Assembly (NCBI GenBank): GCA_002308615.1
Contig: DBWC01000077.1
Span: forward strand, 237-9,055
Origin: Clostridiales bacterium UBA1248
GTDB lineage: Bacteria > Bacillota > Clostridia > Oscillospirales > CAG-272
DNA: 8,819 nucleotides
Direction of reading: 5' to 3'
Positions 1-6,447 of this stretch are shown in pieces. Below the pieces are notes generated by a model. It searched no databases. It was given only the letters and a program-made list of their open reading frames with translations, and was not told the origin of the DNA. The translations under genes and the position numbers were made by a program. The number at the start of each line of letters is the position of its first letter. Position 1 is the stretch's first letter.

Positions 1-176
1 CAGAAGCCCGGCTCAAAATCGTGATCTTCCGATACCTCATCATCGTATCCGTAACACTCGGACCCCGCGCCGCAAAGCCCGATTGCGGCCTTAGGCAGAA
101 TCTCCGCAAAATCCGCTTCAAGCATCGGTTTGCCGAATTCTTGGTAATATGCTTTTGATAATTCAAGCCCTTTCAT
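1..176 (-). CDS. DUF4037 domain protein, N-terminal 58 residues (gene runs off the left edge)
   Basis: Reading leftward from an ATG at 176-174, the frame stays open to the edge and gives 58 codons plus two bases. The start MKGLELSKAYYQEFGKPMLE and the later GSECYGYDDEVSEDHDFEPG stretch (residues 38-57) match what I recall of DUF4037 proteins of Clostridia. Gly38-Ser39 followed by Asp51-x-Asp53 resembles the GS...DxD metal-binding signature of nucleotidyltransferase-fold proteins, so an enzymatic nucleotidyl-transfer role is possible, but the family's substrate is unknown to me. The start lies 14 nt inside the 3' end of the TPR gene, in another frame, with no strong Shine-Dalgarno site of its own. 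It is therefore probably translated by coupling to that gene and shares its promoter. The window edge removes most of the protein (homologues are several hundred residues long). Family call fairly sure; function open. Confidence 0.75.
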   Translation of the reverse strand, partial: MKGLELSKAYYQEFGKPMLEADFAEILPKAAIGLCGAGSECYGYDDEVSEDHDFEPGF

Positions 177-990
177 ATATCTTTTTCGCCGTCTCCTTCA
201 GTTCGTTAGCGTATAAAAAGTAACCGTAATACTCAAACGTCGGCGCGCATTTGCCGCAGACGAACGCGTAATATCCGTCGCGCCTCAGCTTCGGCGTGTC
301 TATAAGCGCCTTCGCGCGCTCTACGCAGTCGGAAATAAACTCCTCCGCAGCCTCCATACCGAGCTGCGCCTCTTTGGCGTTCGCCATGTTCAGATACGAT
401 ATAGCCGCTTCAAGCTCTCCGTTTTCGTTTTTCATCATTATTTCTATCGCTTTTTCGTAATACGCGACCGCTTCTTCGTATCTTTGCAGGTCGGAGAGCG
501 CTAACGCCATGTTGTTGTAAAGTCCGCCTATCCTGCCGTCGTTTTCTTTAAGCGTCTTTTCGTATATCGACTTCGCTTTCTCAAAAAGCGGCAGCGCTTT
601 TTCGGATTCCTTGAACGTCTTATACACCGTCGCCGCGTTTACGTACGCCGTGCCTTCGGACGCCGTACCCTCTATGCCAAGAGGGAAAATGAGAGACAAA
701 GCGGAATCTACGGCAAAAACCGCCTCCTCATACCGTCCCGTTTTGCGGTAATATCCCATCATTTCGTTATAAACGGTGAACTGCCCGCGCAGATCGCCGC
801 CCGATTTCGCCTCGGAGAGCCAGTATTTTATATGCCGTTCGGCTCCGTCGTAATCGTTTCTGCCGTAATATTCGTCAAGCTTTTCGATAAATCTGCGCGT
901 GTTGATCGGCTTGATATCGCTTTTGTCCATGCAGAGCACGCAGGACGGCTCCTCGTAGTCCTCCGGTTTTACCGTTTTTTCATCAAACAT
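163..990 (-). CDS. Tetratricopeptide-repeat protein paired with DUF4037
   Basis: A 275-residue protein with no signal peptide or membrane segment, so cytoplasmic. Helix-turn-helix TPR units are visible at about residues 71-100 (YYRKTGRYEEA), 115-145 (NAATVYKTF...KALPLFEKA), 157-188 (LYNNMALALSDLQRYEEA...YYEKAIEIM) and a weaker one from 198 (YLNMANAKEAQLG). Such repeats normally form a protein- or peptide-binding superhelix. Outside the repeats there are two CxxC pairs, Cys17/Cys20 near the N-terminus and Cys245/Cys248 in a conserved-looking VCGKCAPTFEYYGYF stretch. They might bind a metal, but this is only inference. The start ATG (988-990) has a GAAAGGA site at 1001-1007 at usable spacing. 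The gene is first in a two-gene unit and overlaps the DUF4037 start by 14 nt, which suggests that the TPR protein serves as partner or regulator of the DUF4037 protein. No specific function can be given. Confidence 0.85.
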   Translation of the reverse strand: MFDEKTVKPEDYEEPSCVLCMDKSDIKPINTRRFIEKLDEYYGRNDYDGAERHIKYWLSEAKSGGDLRGQFTVYNEMMGYYRKTGRYEEAVFAVDSALSLIFPLGIEGTASEGTAYVNAATVYKTFKESEKALPLFEKAKSIYEKTLKENDGRIGGLYNNMALALSDLQRYEEAVAYYEKAIEIMMKNENGELEAAISYLNMANAKEAQLGMEAAEEFISDCVERAKALIDTPKLRRDGYYAFVCGKCAPTFEYYGYFLYANELKETAKKIYERA

Positions 991-1021
991 ACGGTTTTGT
1001 TCCTTTCATATTCTGTCTTTT

Positions 1022-1050
1022 ATTCTACATTTTAAATATGAATATTTCAA
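1022..1050 (-). promoter_or_regulatory. Sigma-A type promoter of the TPR-DUF4037 unit
   Basis: On the minus strand TTGAAA (complement of 1045-1050) and TAGAAT (complement of 1022-1027) are separated by exactly 17 nt. Each hexamer matches the housekeeping consensus at five of six bases. Transcription would start near 1014-1016, leaving a leader of about 25 nt with the GAAAGGA ribosome site at 1001-1007. No operator is evident. A perfect TATAAT lies further upstream (complement of 1062-1067) but has no partner -35 element. Confidence 0.6.
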
Positions 1051-1160
1051 CGCACGCGCATATTATAGTAATATTATTCCGTAAATATAGCGTATACGGC
1101 TGATTTTGCAGGAATCGGGCGCGGCGTATTCCGATTTTTATTTGCCGGGCGTGAAATGAT

Positions 1161-1209
1161 AAAACAAAAAGCGGCCGTTATTTGTTTTTCGTAAAACGAT
1201 AAAAACGGC
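1161..1209 (-). terminator. Possible minus-strand rho-independent terminator in the divergent region
   Basis: Read on the minus strand, GCCGTT (complement of 1204-1209) can pair with AACGGC (complement of 1174-1179). An inner GTTTT/AAAAC stem lies between them, separated by an imperfect AT internal loop, and the hairpin is followed by CGC and then TTTTTGTTTT (complement of 1161-1170). This has the form of an intrinsic terminator, but the stem is imperfect. Its place is odd because no minus-strand gene lies immediately upstream of it; it could stop antisense transcripts from oppA reaching the TPR gene. It could also be chance pairing. Confidence 0.3.
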
Positions 1210-1324
1210 GGAATTCGAGCTAATTATAAATGAATAAAGTCGAAATTATAAAAATATTAAAACAAATTACCACTAAATATAAAACATCGTAAAAAAACAT
1301 TTACAATTTTCAAGGCAAAAGGGA

Positions 1325-1353
1325 TTTACAAATTACAAATATTATGATATAAT
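1325..1353 (+). promoter_or_regulatory. Sigma-A type promoter of the opp operon, extended -10
   Basis: TTTACA (1325-1330, five of six consensus bases) is followed after 17 nt by a perfect TATAAT (1348-1353). A TG at 1345-1346 gives the extended -10 form TGATATAAT. A run of A and T upstream (1216-1320) could add to strength. Transcription should begin near 1359-1361, giving a leader of about 135 nt before oppA. This is the strongest promoter I see in the window and fits the high expression usual for an oligopeptide-binding lipoprotein. Confidence 0.75.
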
Positions 1354-1359
1354 ACACAA

Positions 1360-1495
1360 AAATGATTTTTATATCTTTTTTGTTTTTTCGAATTTTCAAA
1401 TGACGGAAATTGCAAATTTTAATTTCAGTAATCAAATTTCATTTGGTTTTGCCATACGAAATTTAATTAAAAAAATATAAAAAGGAGAAAAACAC
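1360..1495 (+). promoter_or_regulatory. oppA 5' leader with AT-rich inverted repeats
   Basis: The leader between the predicted transcription start and oppA is long for a simple 5' untranslated region. It contains overlapping inverted repeats: GAAATT 1406-1411 with AATTTC 1421-1426; CAAAT 1433-1437 with ATTTG 1441-1445; and AAATTTC 1434-1440 with GAAATTT 1458-1464. All are AT-rich, so RNA hairpins would be weak; a protein-binding site is as likely. No known riboswitch pattern or T-box motif was recognised. It ends in an unstructured A-rich stretch with a strong AAGGAG ribosome site at 1482-1487, 8 nt before the oppA ATG. Confidence 0.4.
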
Positions 1496-3769
1496 ATGAA
1501 AAACCTTGCAAAAGTGCTTAGCGTAATCCTTGCACTTGCAATGCTGGTTGGCATCATGGCGGGCTGCCAGAATACGCCTGTGGAAACAACTCCCGAAACT
1601 ACGGGTGCCGCACCTACGACCAATCCCGAAGGTGATACCACAGAAGGCGAAACTGATCATCCCGTTGACACCAATGTCAGACCCACTCTGACGATTGACG
1701 ACAAGAGCGCTTCCTCCGAAACCGGAGCACTTGCTCTTACACCGAACTTCTCCGCTTACGATGCTCTTCAGCACGATGCGGACGATAACGACTGGAAAGT
1801 TTACGAAGCGGCTCTCGGCGAGTTCTACAAATATCTGCTCGCTGCGAACGCCGAACCCGACGTTTCCGGTAAGTACGTTTTAATGGCTATGGCGGAAGCT
1901 AAACTGCTTGAAAGCGGCGCTTTCCTGCCCACAAGCACCGAAGGCGGTACTGAAGCCATAAACAGAGTTGTTCCTTACACCATATCGAACGCTCTCTGGG
2001 GCAATGACAGCGAAAGATTCTACAGCATGCTCGTTTGCAACGAACTGCTGACCAAGGCTGACAGAGACACCCTCAAAGCAAAATATGTTGAAGTTAAGGG
2101 CACAGGTACATACTACGATGCAGCTAAAGCATTCCTTGCTGATAAAGGCTACACCTTAAAGGATACCTACACCACGACCTTCAGCTCCGACCCGAAGACT
2201 TGGGATATCCTTCACACCTTCCGTGCGGCTGACGCTCGCGCTATCGTTCCGACCTTCGACGGACTTTATGAATACGACAACGAAGGCCGTATGGTTCCCG
2301 CTATTGCAACAGGCTACACTGTTTCCGAAGACGGTCTGACCTATACCTTCACGCTCCGTCAGGGCGTTAAGTGGTATACACAGGACGGTTCCGAATATGC
2401 GGAAGTTACCGCTAACGACTTCGTGACCGGTATGAAGCACCTGTTCGACTGCAAAGGCGGCACAGAGTACCTCGTAGACGGCATAATCAAGAACGCTCAC
2501 GAATACCTCGCCGGTGAGATCACCGATTTCGCAGAGGTCGGCGTCAAAGCTGTTGACAACTACACCCTCCAGTACACGCTCGAAAAACCGACTTCCTACT
2601 TCATCACGATGTTCGGTTACAACCCCTTCGCTCCGCTGAATGCCGATTACTTCGCATCTCAGGGCGGTGAAGCTCAGGATGCCGAATACGGCACAGACCC
2701 GAGCCACATACTCTACTGCGGTCCGTACATAATCTCCGAATTCACCTCCAAGAGCAAGATCGAATACACTGCTAACCCGAATTACTACAACAAAGAATAC
2801 GTCAATATAAAGAAGATCACCTGGAACTTCAACGACGGTTCCGATATAACCAAGGCTTACCTCGACGTAAAGCAGGGCACACAAGATGGCTGCGGACTTA
2901 ACCCCACAACCAGAGAAATGGCTGTAAATGACGGCTTCGAGGCTAACATCTACGTTTCCGGTACGAATGCAACGTCCTTCTGCGGATTCATGAACCTCGA
3001 CAGACAGAACTACGTCACAATCCAAGAATACGGTATGGAATCCCCGAAGAACGATACTCAGAAGGCTGAAACAAAGGCTGCTATGAGCAATCTCCACTTC
3101 AGACTTGCATTCCTGTACTCCATAGACAGAGGTCAGTACAACGCCATCATGGTTGGTGACAATGTAAAATATGACTCCGTAAGAAATACCTACACTCCCG
3201 GTACTTTCGTTAAACTGACGAGAGACGTAACGGTTGATATAGGCGGCACGTCCACCACCTTCAAGGCCGGCACATACTACGGCGAGATCCTCCAGGCTCA
3301 GCTCAAAGCTGACGGATCACCCATCACAGTTTGGAACCCGACCGGTGGTGACGGCGACGGTTCATCCGACGGTTTCGACGGCTGGTATCTGCCCGAGGAA
3401 GCTAAGAAAGAACTTGCCAAGGCTATTGAAGAGCTCGCAGCTGCAGGCGTAACAGTCTCCGCTGAGAACCCGATCACAATAGACTATCCGTACTACTCCG
3501 CAAGCGCGAATTACGCTGCAAGAGCTGCCGCTCTTAAGGAAAACGTTGAGAAAGTACTTGAAGGCAAAGTAATTCTCAACCTCATCCCGACAGAAGATGT
3601 CCAGGGTTGGTACTACGCAGGTTACTACTGCGACGCCGGTAAAGACGTCAACTACGATATGTACGACGTATCCGGTTGGGGCCCCGACTACGGCGATCCC
3701 AGAACATACCTCAACACCATGCTTCCTGACGGCAACGGCGATATGACGCACGTTCTCGGCATCTATTGA
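1496..3769 (+). CDS. oppA: Oligopeptide ABC transporter substrate-binding lipoprotein, apparently circularly permuted
   Basis: This 757-residue lipoprotein captures peptides outside the membrane and delivers them to OppBC. A lysine and hydrophobic signal peptide ends in a lipobox (IMAGC) with Cys24 as the lipid anchor; a Thr/Pro/Glu-rich linker follows to about residue 60. The SBP_bac_5 body starts near residue 226 (TFSSDPKTWDIL) and includes the family signature at 269-293 (GYTVSEDGLTYTFTLRQGVKW region), GVKAVDNYTLQYTL, a CGPYII turn, and WGPDYGDPRTYLNTML at 728-743. The chain stops about 15 residues later, although OppA/AmiA proteins normally continue about 85-120 residues. Instead, residues 84-200 resemble that missing end: FYKYLL...YVLMAMAEAKLLESGAFLP (110-145), then INRVVPYTISNALWGND (155-171), as in AmiA. 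The start has AAGGAG at 8 nt. Transporter role is very likely; peptides are the family substrate, but specificity cannot be read from sequence. Confidence 0.93.
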   Translation: MKNLAKVLSVILALAMLVGIMAGCQNTPVETTPETTGAAPTTNPEGDTTEGETDHPVDTNVRPTLTIDDKSASSETGALALTPNFSAYDALQHDADDNDWKVYEAALGEFYKYLLAANAEPDVSGKYVLMAMAEAKLLESGAFLPTSTEGGTEAINRVVPYTISNALWGNDSERFYSMLVCNELLTKADRDTLKAKYVEVKGTGTYYDAAKAFLADKGYTLKDTYTTTFSSDPKTWDILHTFRAADARAIVPTFDGLYEYDNEGRMVPAIATGYTVSEDGLTYTFTLRQGVKWYTQDGSEYAEVTANDFVTGMKHLFDCKGGTEYLVDGIIKNAHEYLAGEITDFAEVGVKAVDNYTLQYTLEKPTSYFITMFGYNPFAPLNADYFASQGGEAQDAEYGTDPSHILYCGPYIISEFTSKSKIEYTANPNYYNKEYVNIKKITWNFNDGSDITKAYLDVKQGTQDGCGLNPTTREMAVNDGFEANIYVSGTNATSFCGFMNLDRQNYVTIQEYGMESPKNDTQKAETKAAMSNLHFRLAFLYSIDRGQYNAIMVGDNVKYDSVRNTYTPGTFVKLTRDVTVDIGGTSTTFKAGTYYGEILQAQLKADGSPITVWNPTGGDGDGSSDGFDGWYLPEEAKKELAKAIEELAAAGVTVSAENPITIDYPYYSASANYAARAAALKENVEKVLEGKVILNLIPTEDVQGWYYAGYYCDAGKDVNYDMYDVSGWGPDYGDPRTYLNTMLPDGNGDMTHVLGIY

Positions 3770-3809
3770 TAATGAGCTAAGACCACTGAGTAAAAATAAC
3801 TAACCGATA

Positions 3810-3839
3810 GGGGGAGAGGGGCTTGCCCCCCTCTCCCTT
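3810..3839 (+). terminator. GC-rich stem-loop between oppA and oppB (partial terminator or mRNA stabiliser)
   Basis: GGGAGAGGGG (3812-3821) pairs perfectly with CCCCTCTCCC (3828-3837) around a 6-nt loop. Two further G-U pairs extend the base to 3810/3839, giving up to 12 bp. It begins about 40 nt after the oppA stop and ends 11 nt before the oppB ribosome site (AAAGG, 3851-3855). The tract after it (TTCGATTTATATT) is only partly T-rich, so a complete stop is unlikely. Such structures after a binding-protein gene often let most transcripts end or protect the upstream message, so that more binding protein than channel is made; here that role is inferred. Confidence 0.7.
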
Positions 3840-3862
3840 CGATTTATATTAAAGGTATTCAA

Positions 3863-5431
3863 ATGAGTAAATATCTTATAAAAAGAATTATCCGCGGTCT
3901 TATATCCGTGGTCATAGTCGTAATGGCGGTCATGCTTCTTGTCTACAACGCCGTGGACAAGACCAAGATCTTCATGATGGACCCGCTGATACAGAAGAAA
4001 TCAAATAACGATAAGATCTCTTACAGGTATCAGTCCTGGGAGGAATACGGCTATCTGAATTATGTGCCTTACGCCGAATGGCTGAACGAAGAGGCGGAAA
4101 AAGGCAATGTTGACGCCGCCACAAGAGACGAGGCGGTCAAAATCGGCGCAAAGGCGGAGGAGGATACGGAACTCACCGCCGAATACGTTAAGAAATTTAC
4201 GGAATATTACGAGTCGCAGGGTTATACCGTAGAGCGGCTCGAGCCTGTGCTCCAGTCCAACAAATCGCTTGCAAAGGGCGGATCACAGAGGCTTTTTGCG
4301 TACAAAAATACTCCCATAATCGTCCGTATGTTCAAATACTTTACGGGTATCGTAAGTATAGATAACATACATTACGCAAAAGGTGAAGTTGAAGGAGAAA
4401 GAGGGCTGACGTTCACCTGGTACGACCCGGCGTACGGCGGAGATAAATTCTCGCCGGCAATAATGGGTAACGGTACGAAATACAGATACCTCTTATACTT
4501 TGACGATCAGTTTCCTTATATACATCAGAATCTCATAACGGTCAGCCTCGGCGTGTCCTACACGATAAACAAGGGTATTGACGTATGGGATACCATGATA
4601 CAGCCTCAGGGCAGTATTGTAAAAACGCAAACAATTTATCCCACCGGGTTTGTCGAGGAATCGGCAAACGATATGCACACGCTCAAATATTCGGAAGGCT
4701 CAAGAGAATTGGGCGGCGCTTTCGCAAAGACGAGATACACGGACGACTATACGATAGCCGTTACCGAAAAGAACGGTCTTTCCAAAATGGGATATTCATT
4801 TATAATCGGTATCATATCGTCCATAATCGCTTATATGCTCGGTATACCGATAGGTCTTCTCATGTCCAGATATCAGGACAAATTATTTGACAAAATAGGC
4901 ACGGCGTATATCATATTCATCATAGCAGTTCCTTCGCTTGCATATATCTTCATGTTCCGCGCGATAGGTATCATGAACGGGTGGCCTATTACCTTTGACG
5001 GGTCGCCGACGGCGTATATTTTACCTGTCGTCTCACTTGCGCTTCCGTCCATCGGAGGACTTATGAGATGGTCAAGAAGATATATGATAGACCAGAAGAA
5101 CGCGGACTACGTCAAATTCGCACGGTCCGGAGGTCTTTCCGAAGGCGAGATCTTCAGCAAGCATATTCTCAAAAACGCGATGATCATAATCGTACACGGC
5201 ATTCCGGGAACTATACTCGGTTCACTCGTCGGAGCGATCATCACAGAGCGTGTTTACACGGTCCCCGGTACCGGTGGAATGCTTGTCAACGCTATTCTGG
5301 CGTATGATAACTCGGCTATCGTCGGTGTCGCGATGTTCTACGCGCTGCTGTCCGTAACTTCGCTTATCTTGGGCGACGTGCTCATGGCAACGATAGACCC
5401 GAGAATCTCGTTCACGTCTAAGGGGAGGTAA
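3863..5431 (+). CDS. oppB: Oligopeptide ABC transporter permease OppB (AmiC-like, large extracytoplasmic domain)
   Basis: A 522-residue membrane protein forming half of the peptide channel. The N-terminus (MSKYLIKRIIRGL) leads into membrane helix 1 at about 12-29. Residues 30-310 are hydrophilic, rich in Tyr, Glu, Lys and Asp, and should lie outside the membrane. Membrane helices resume at 311-333 and continue to the end. The binding-protein-dependent transport domain holds the cytoplasmic EAA loop at 419-438 (FARSGGLSEGEIFSKHILKN), which docks on the ATPases, followed by the OppB-typical ERVYTVPGTGGMLVNAI and a final ATIDPRI. Ordinary OppB is about 305-330 residues; the longer form resembles streptococcal AmiC (about 500). 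Translation starts at ATG 3863, 7 nt after AAAGG, a weaker ribosome site than those of oppA, oppC and oppD. It ends 2 nt before oppC. Confidence 0.93.
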   Translation: MSKYLIKRIIRGLISVVIVVMAVMLLVYNAVDKTKIFMMDPLIQKKSNNDKISYRYQSWEEYGYLNYVPYAEWLNEEAEKGNVDAATRDEAVKIGAKAEEDTELTAEYVKKFTEYYESQGYTVERLEPVLQSNKSLAKGGSQRLFAYKNTPIIVRMFKYFTGIVSIDNIHYAKGEVEGERGLTFTWYDPAYGGDKFSPAIMGNGTKYRYLLYFDDQFPYIHQNLITVSLGVSYTINKGIDVWDTMIQPQGSIVKTQTIYPTGFVEESANDMHTLKYSEGSRELGGAFAKTRYTDDYTIAVTEKNGLSKMGYSFIIGIISSIIAYMLGIPIGLLMSRYQDKLFDKIGTAYIIFIIAVPSLAYIFMFRAIGIMNGWPITFDGSPTAYILPVVSLALPSIGGLMRWSRRYMIDQKNADYVKFARSGGLSEGEIFSKHILKNAMIIIVHGIPGTILGSLVGAIITERVYTVPGTGGMLVNAILAYDNSAIVGVAMFYALLSVTSLILGDVLMATIDPRISFTSKGR

Positions 5432-5433
5432 AC

Positions 5434-6432
5434 ATGCAAAACGAACAACTTGTTGATGTAAAAGCAACGGGTCTTTCAGAAGAAGAGCTGTTTGCCCACT
5501 ATGACAATAACCTTTATGAGTCTGAAAAGGTCACCGCTCCGCGTTATTCGTACTGGAGATCCGTTTTCCGCGTATTTTTCAAAAAGAAAATAAATATTAT
5601 ATTCCTTGTTTTCTTAGCGCTCGTCATCATTTTCGCATATATATACCCGCTTGTGACCGGATATTTCTTCAACTCGGAAGTGATGTATAATATGAACGCC
5701 GCGGACAACTCCGCAAAGCACCTGCTTCCGAATGACGCCATACAGAAATTCGGCTTCAGCTTGAGCTGGATACTCGGTACCGGCGACGTCGGTCAGTCCA
5801 CGTTTGACGCTTTGTGGTACGGTTCAAGCATATCCGTGTCGCTTGCGTTCATATGCGCTGCCATCAATATGACGATAGGCATACTGATAGGCGCTATTTG
5901 GGGCTTTTCCAAAAAAGTCGATATCGTTATGACAGAGGTTTTCAACGTCGTAGGCAACATACCGTACTCCCTTATAATAATGGTATTCGTTCAGATACTT
6001 TCACCCGGTTTCTGGACGCTGGTGTTTGCGCTTACGGTGACCGGCTGGCTTGCGATAGCGTACTTTATCCGTACGCAGGTCATAGTCATAAGAGACCGTG
6101 AATACAACCTTGCGTCTCGCTGCCTCGGCACGAGCATATTCCGTCTGACGATGAAAAACATCCTGCCGTTCATGACGAGCGTTATAGTTACTCTCGCCGC
6201 GGCGGAGATCCCGTCATACATCTCATACGAGGTTTACTTATCGTATATCGGTCTCGGTATGTCTGATATGACTCTCGGTAAAATAATAACACAGACGCAG
6301 TCGTTTATGGCTGTTCCTCAGTGGGGCTTTGAATACTGGAGCCCGATCATCATGTCGTCTATCATCACGATAATCCTGTACGTTGTCGGTCAGAACCTGG
6401 GCGACGCGTCAGACCCGAAGACGCATATGTAA
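5434..6432 (+). CDS. oppC: Oligopeptide ABC transporter permease OppC
   Basis: A 332-residue inner subunit that pairs with OppB to form the channel. About 50 cytoplasmic residues precede membrane helix 1 (53-71, INIIFLVFLALVIIFAYIY). Next comes the OppC-type stretch LGTGDVGQSTFDALWYG (114-130) leading into the transport domain. In most relatives this reads GTDxxGRD, so the Asp and Arg are altered here, as I recall for some Ami-type proteins. The EAA loop is at 226-245 (LASRCLGTSIFRLTMKNILP), followed by the conserved YLSYIGLGMS region and a last membrane helix before LGDASDPKTHM. The ATG lies 2 nt after the oppB stop, and its ribosome site GGGGAGGT (5422-5429) is made by the last oppB codons, so the two are translationally coupled. 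Length is near the family norm of about 300, with a slightly long N-terminus. Confidence 0.93.
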   Translation: MQNEQLVDVKATGLSEEELFAHYDNNLYESEKVTAPRYSYWRSVFRVFFKKKINIIFLVFLALVIIFAYIYPLVTGYFFNSEVMYNMNAADNSAKHLLPNDAIQKFGFSLSWILGTGDVGQSTFDALWYGSSISVSLAFICAAINMTIGILIGAIWGFSKKVDIVMTEVFNVVGNIPYSLIIMVFVQILSPGFWTLVFALTVTGWLAIAYFIRTQVIVIRDREYNLASRCLGTSIFRLTMKNILPFMTSVIVTLAAAEIPSYISYEVYLSYIGLGMSDMTLGKIITQTQSFMAVPQWGFEYWSPIIMSSIITIILYVVGQNLGDASDPKTHM

Positions 6433-6447
6433 GGCGGGAGGCAAATT

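Larger units (their letters stand above)
991..1495. other. AT-rich divergent intergenic region
   Basis: This 505-nt stretch lies between the divergently transcribed TPR gene (minus) and oppA (plus). I find no convincing gene in it. From left to right it holds the Shine-Dalgarno site and promoter of the TPR gene (1001-1050), a GC-richer block at 1091-1215 with a weak inverted repeat (AATCGG 1113-1118 / CCGATT 1131-1136) and a minus-oriented terminator-like hairpin (1161-1209). Next comes a very AT-rich tract at 1216-1320 that could act as an upstream promoter element, then the oppA promoter (1325-1353) and the oppA leader. The base composition contrasts sharply with the coding DNA on both sides. 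Confidence 0.8.

Noticed and set aside
1062..1067. Perfect TATAAT on the minus strand as the TPR promoter
   Set aside because: No -35 hexamer lies at 16-19 nt; the TTGAAA-17-TAGAAT pair at 1022-1050 is a better promoter and is closer to the gene.
1113..1136. Inverted repeat AATCGG/CCGATT followed by T residues on the plus strand
   Set aside because: Only six base pairs with a 12-nt loop, and no plus-strand gene upstream to terminate.
1362..1403. 13-codon ORF (MIFISFLFFRIFK) starting almost at the predicted oppA transcription start
   Set aside because: It arises in a T-rich tract, has no ribosome site, and shows no run of regulatory codons or attenuator hairpins.
1391..1405. Possible CodY box (begins AATTTTCA)
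   Set aside because: By eye it matches the 15-base consensus at only about 10 positions, all explainable by AT content; not strong enough to annotate although opp operons are common CodY targets.
1432..1774. Two overlapping minus-strand open frames at the start of oppA
   Set aside because: They are antisense to the oppA signal-peptide and linker codons and show no recognisable domain.
2156..3097. 313-residue open frame on the minus strand inside oppA
   Set aside because: It lies wholly opposite a well-supported lipoprotein gene, has no plausible promoter or ribosome site, and its product is a low-complexity Val/Glu/Phe-rich sequence typical of the complement of a biased gene.
1496..3769. 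OppA as a truncated or frameshifted pseudogene
   Set aside because: The C-terminus looks short, but the frame is intact, the signal peptide, promoter and ribosome site are strong, and the missing segment appears to be present at the N-terminus. Permutation explains it better than decay.
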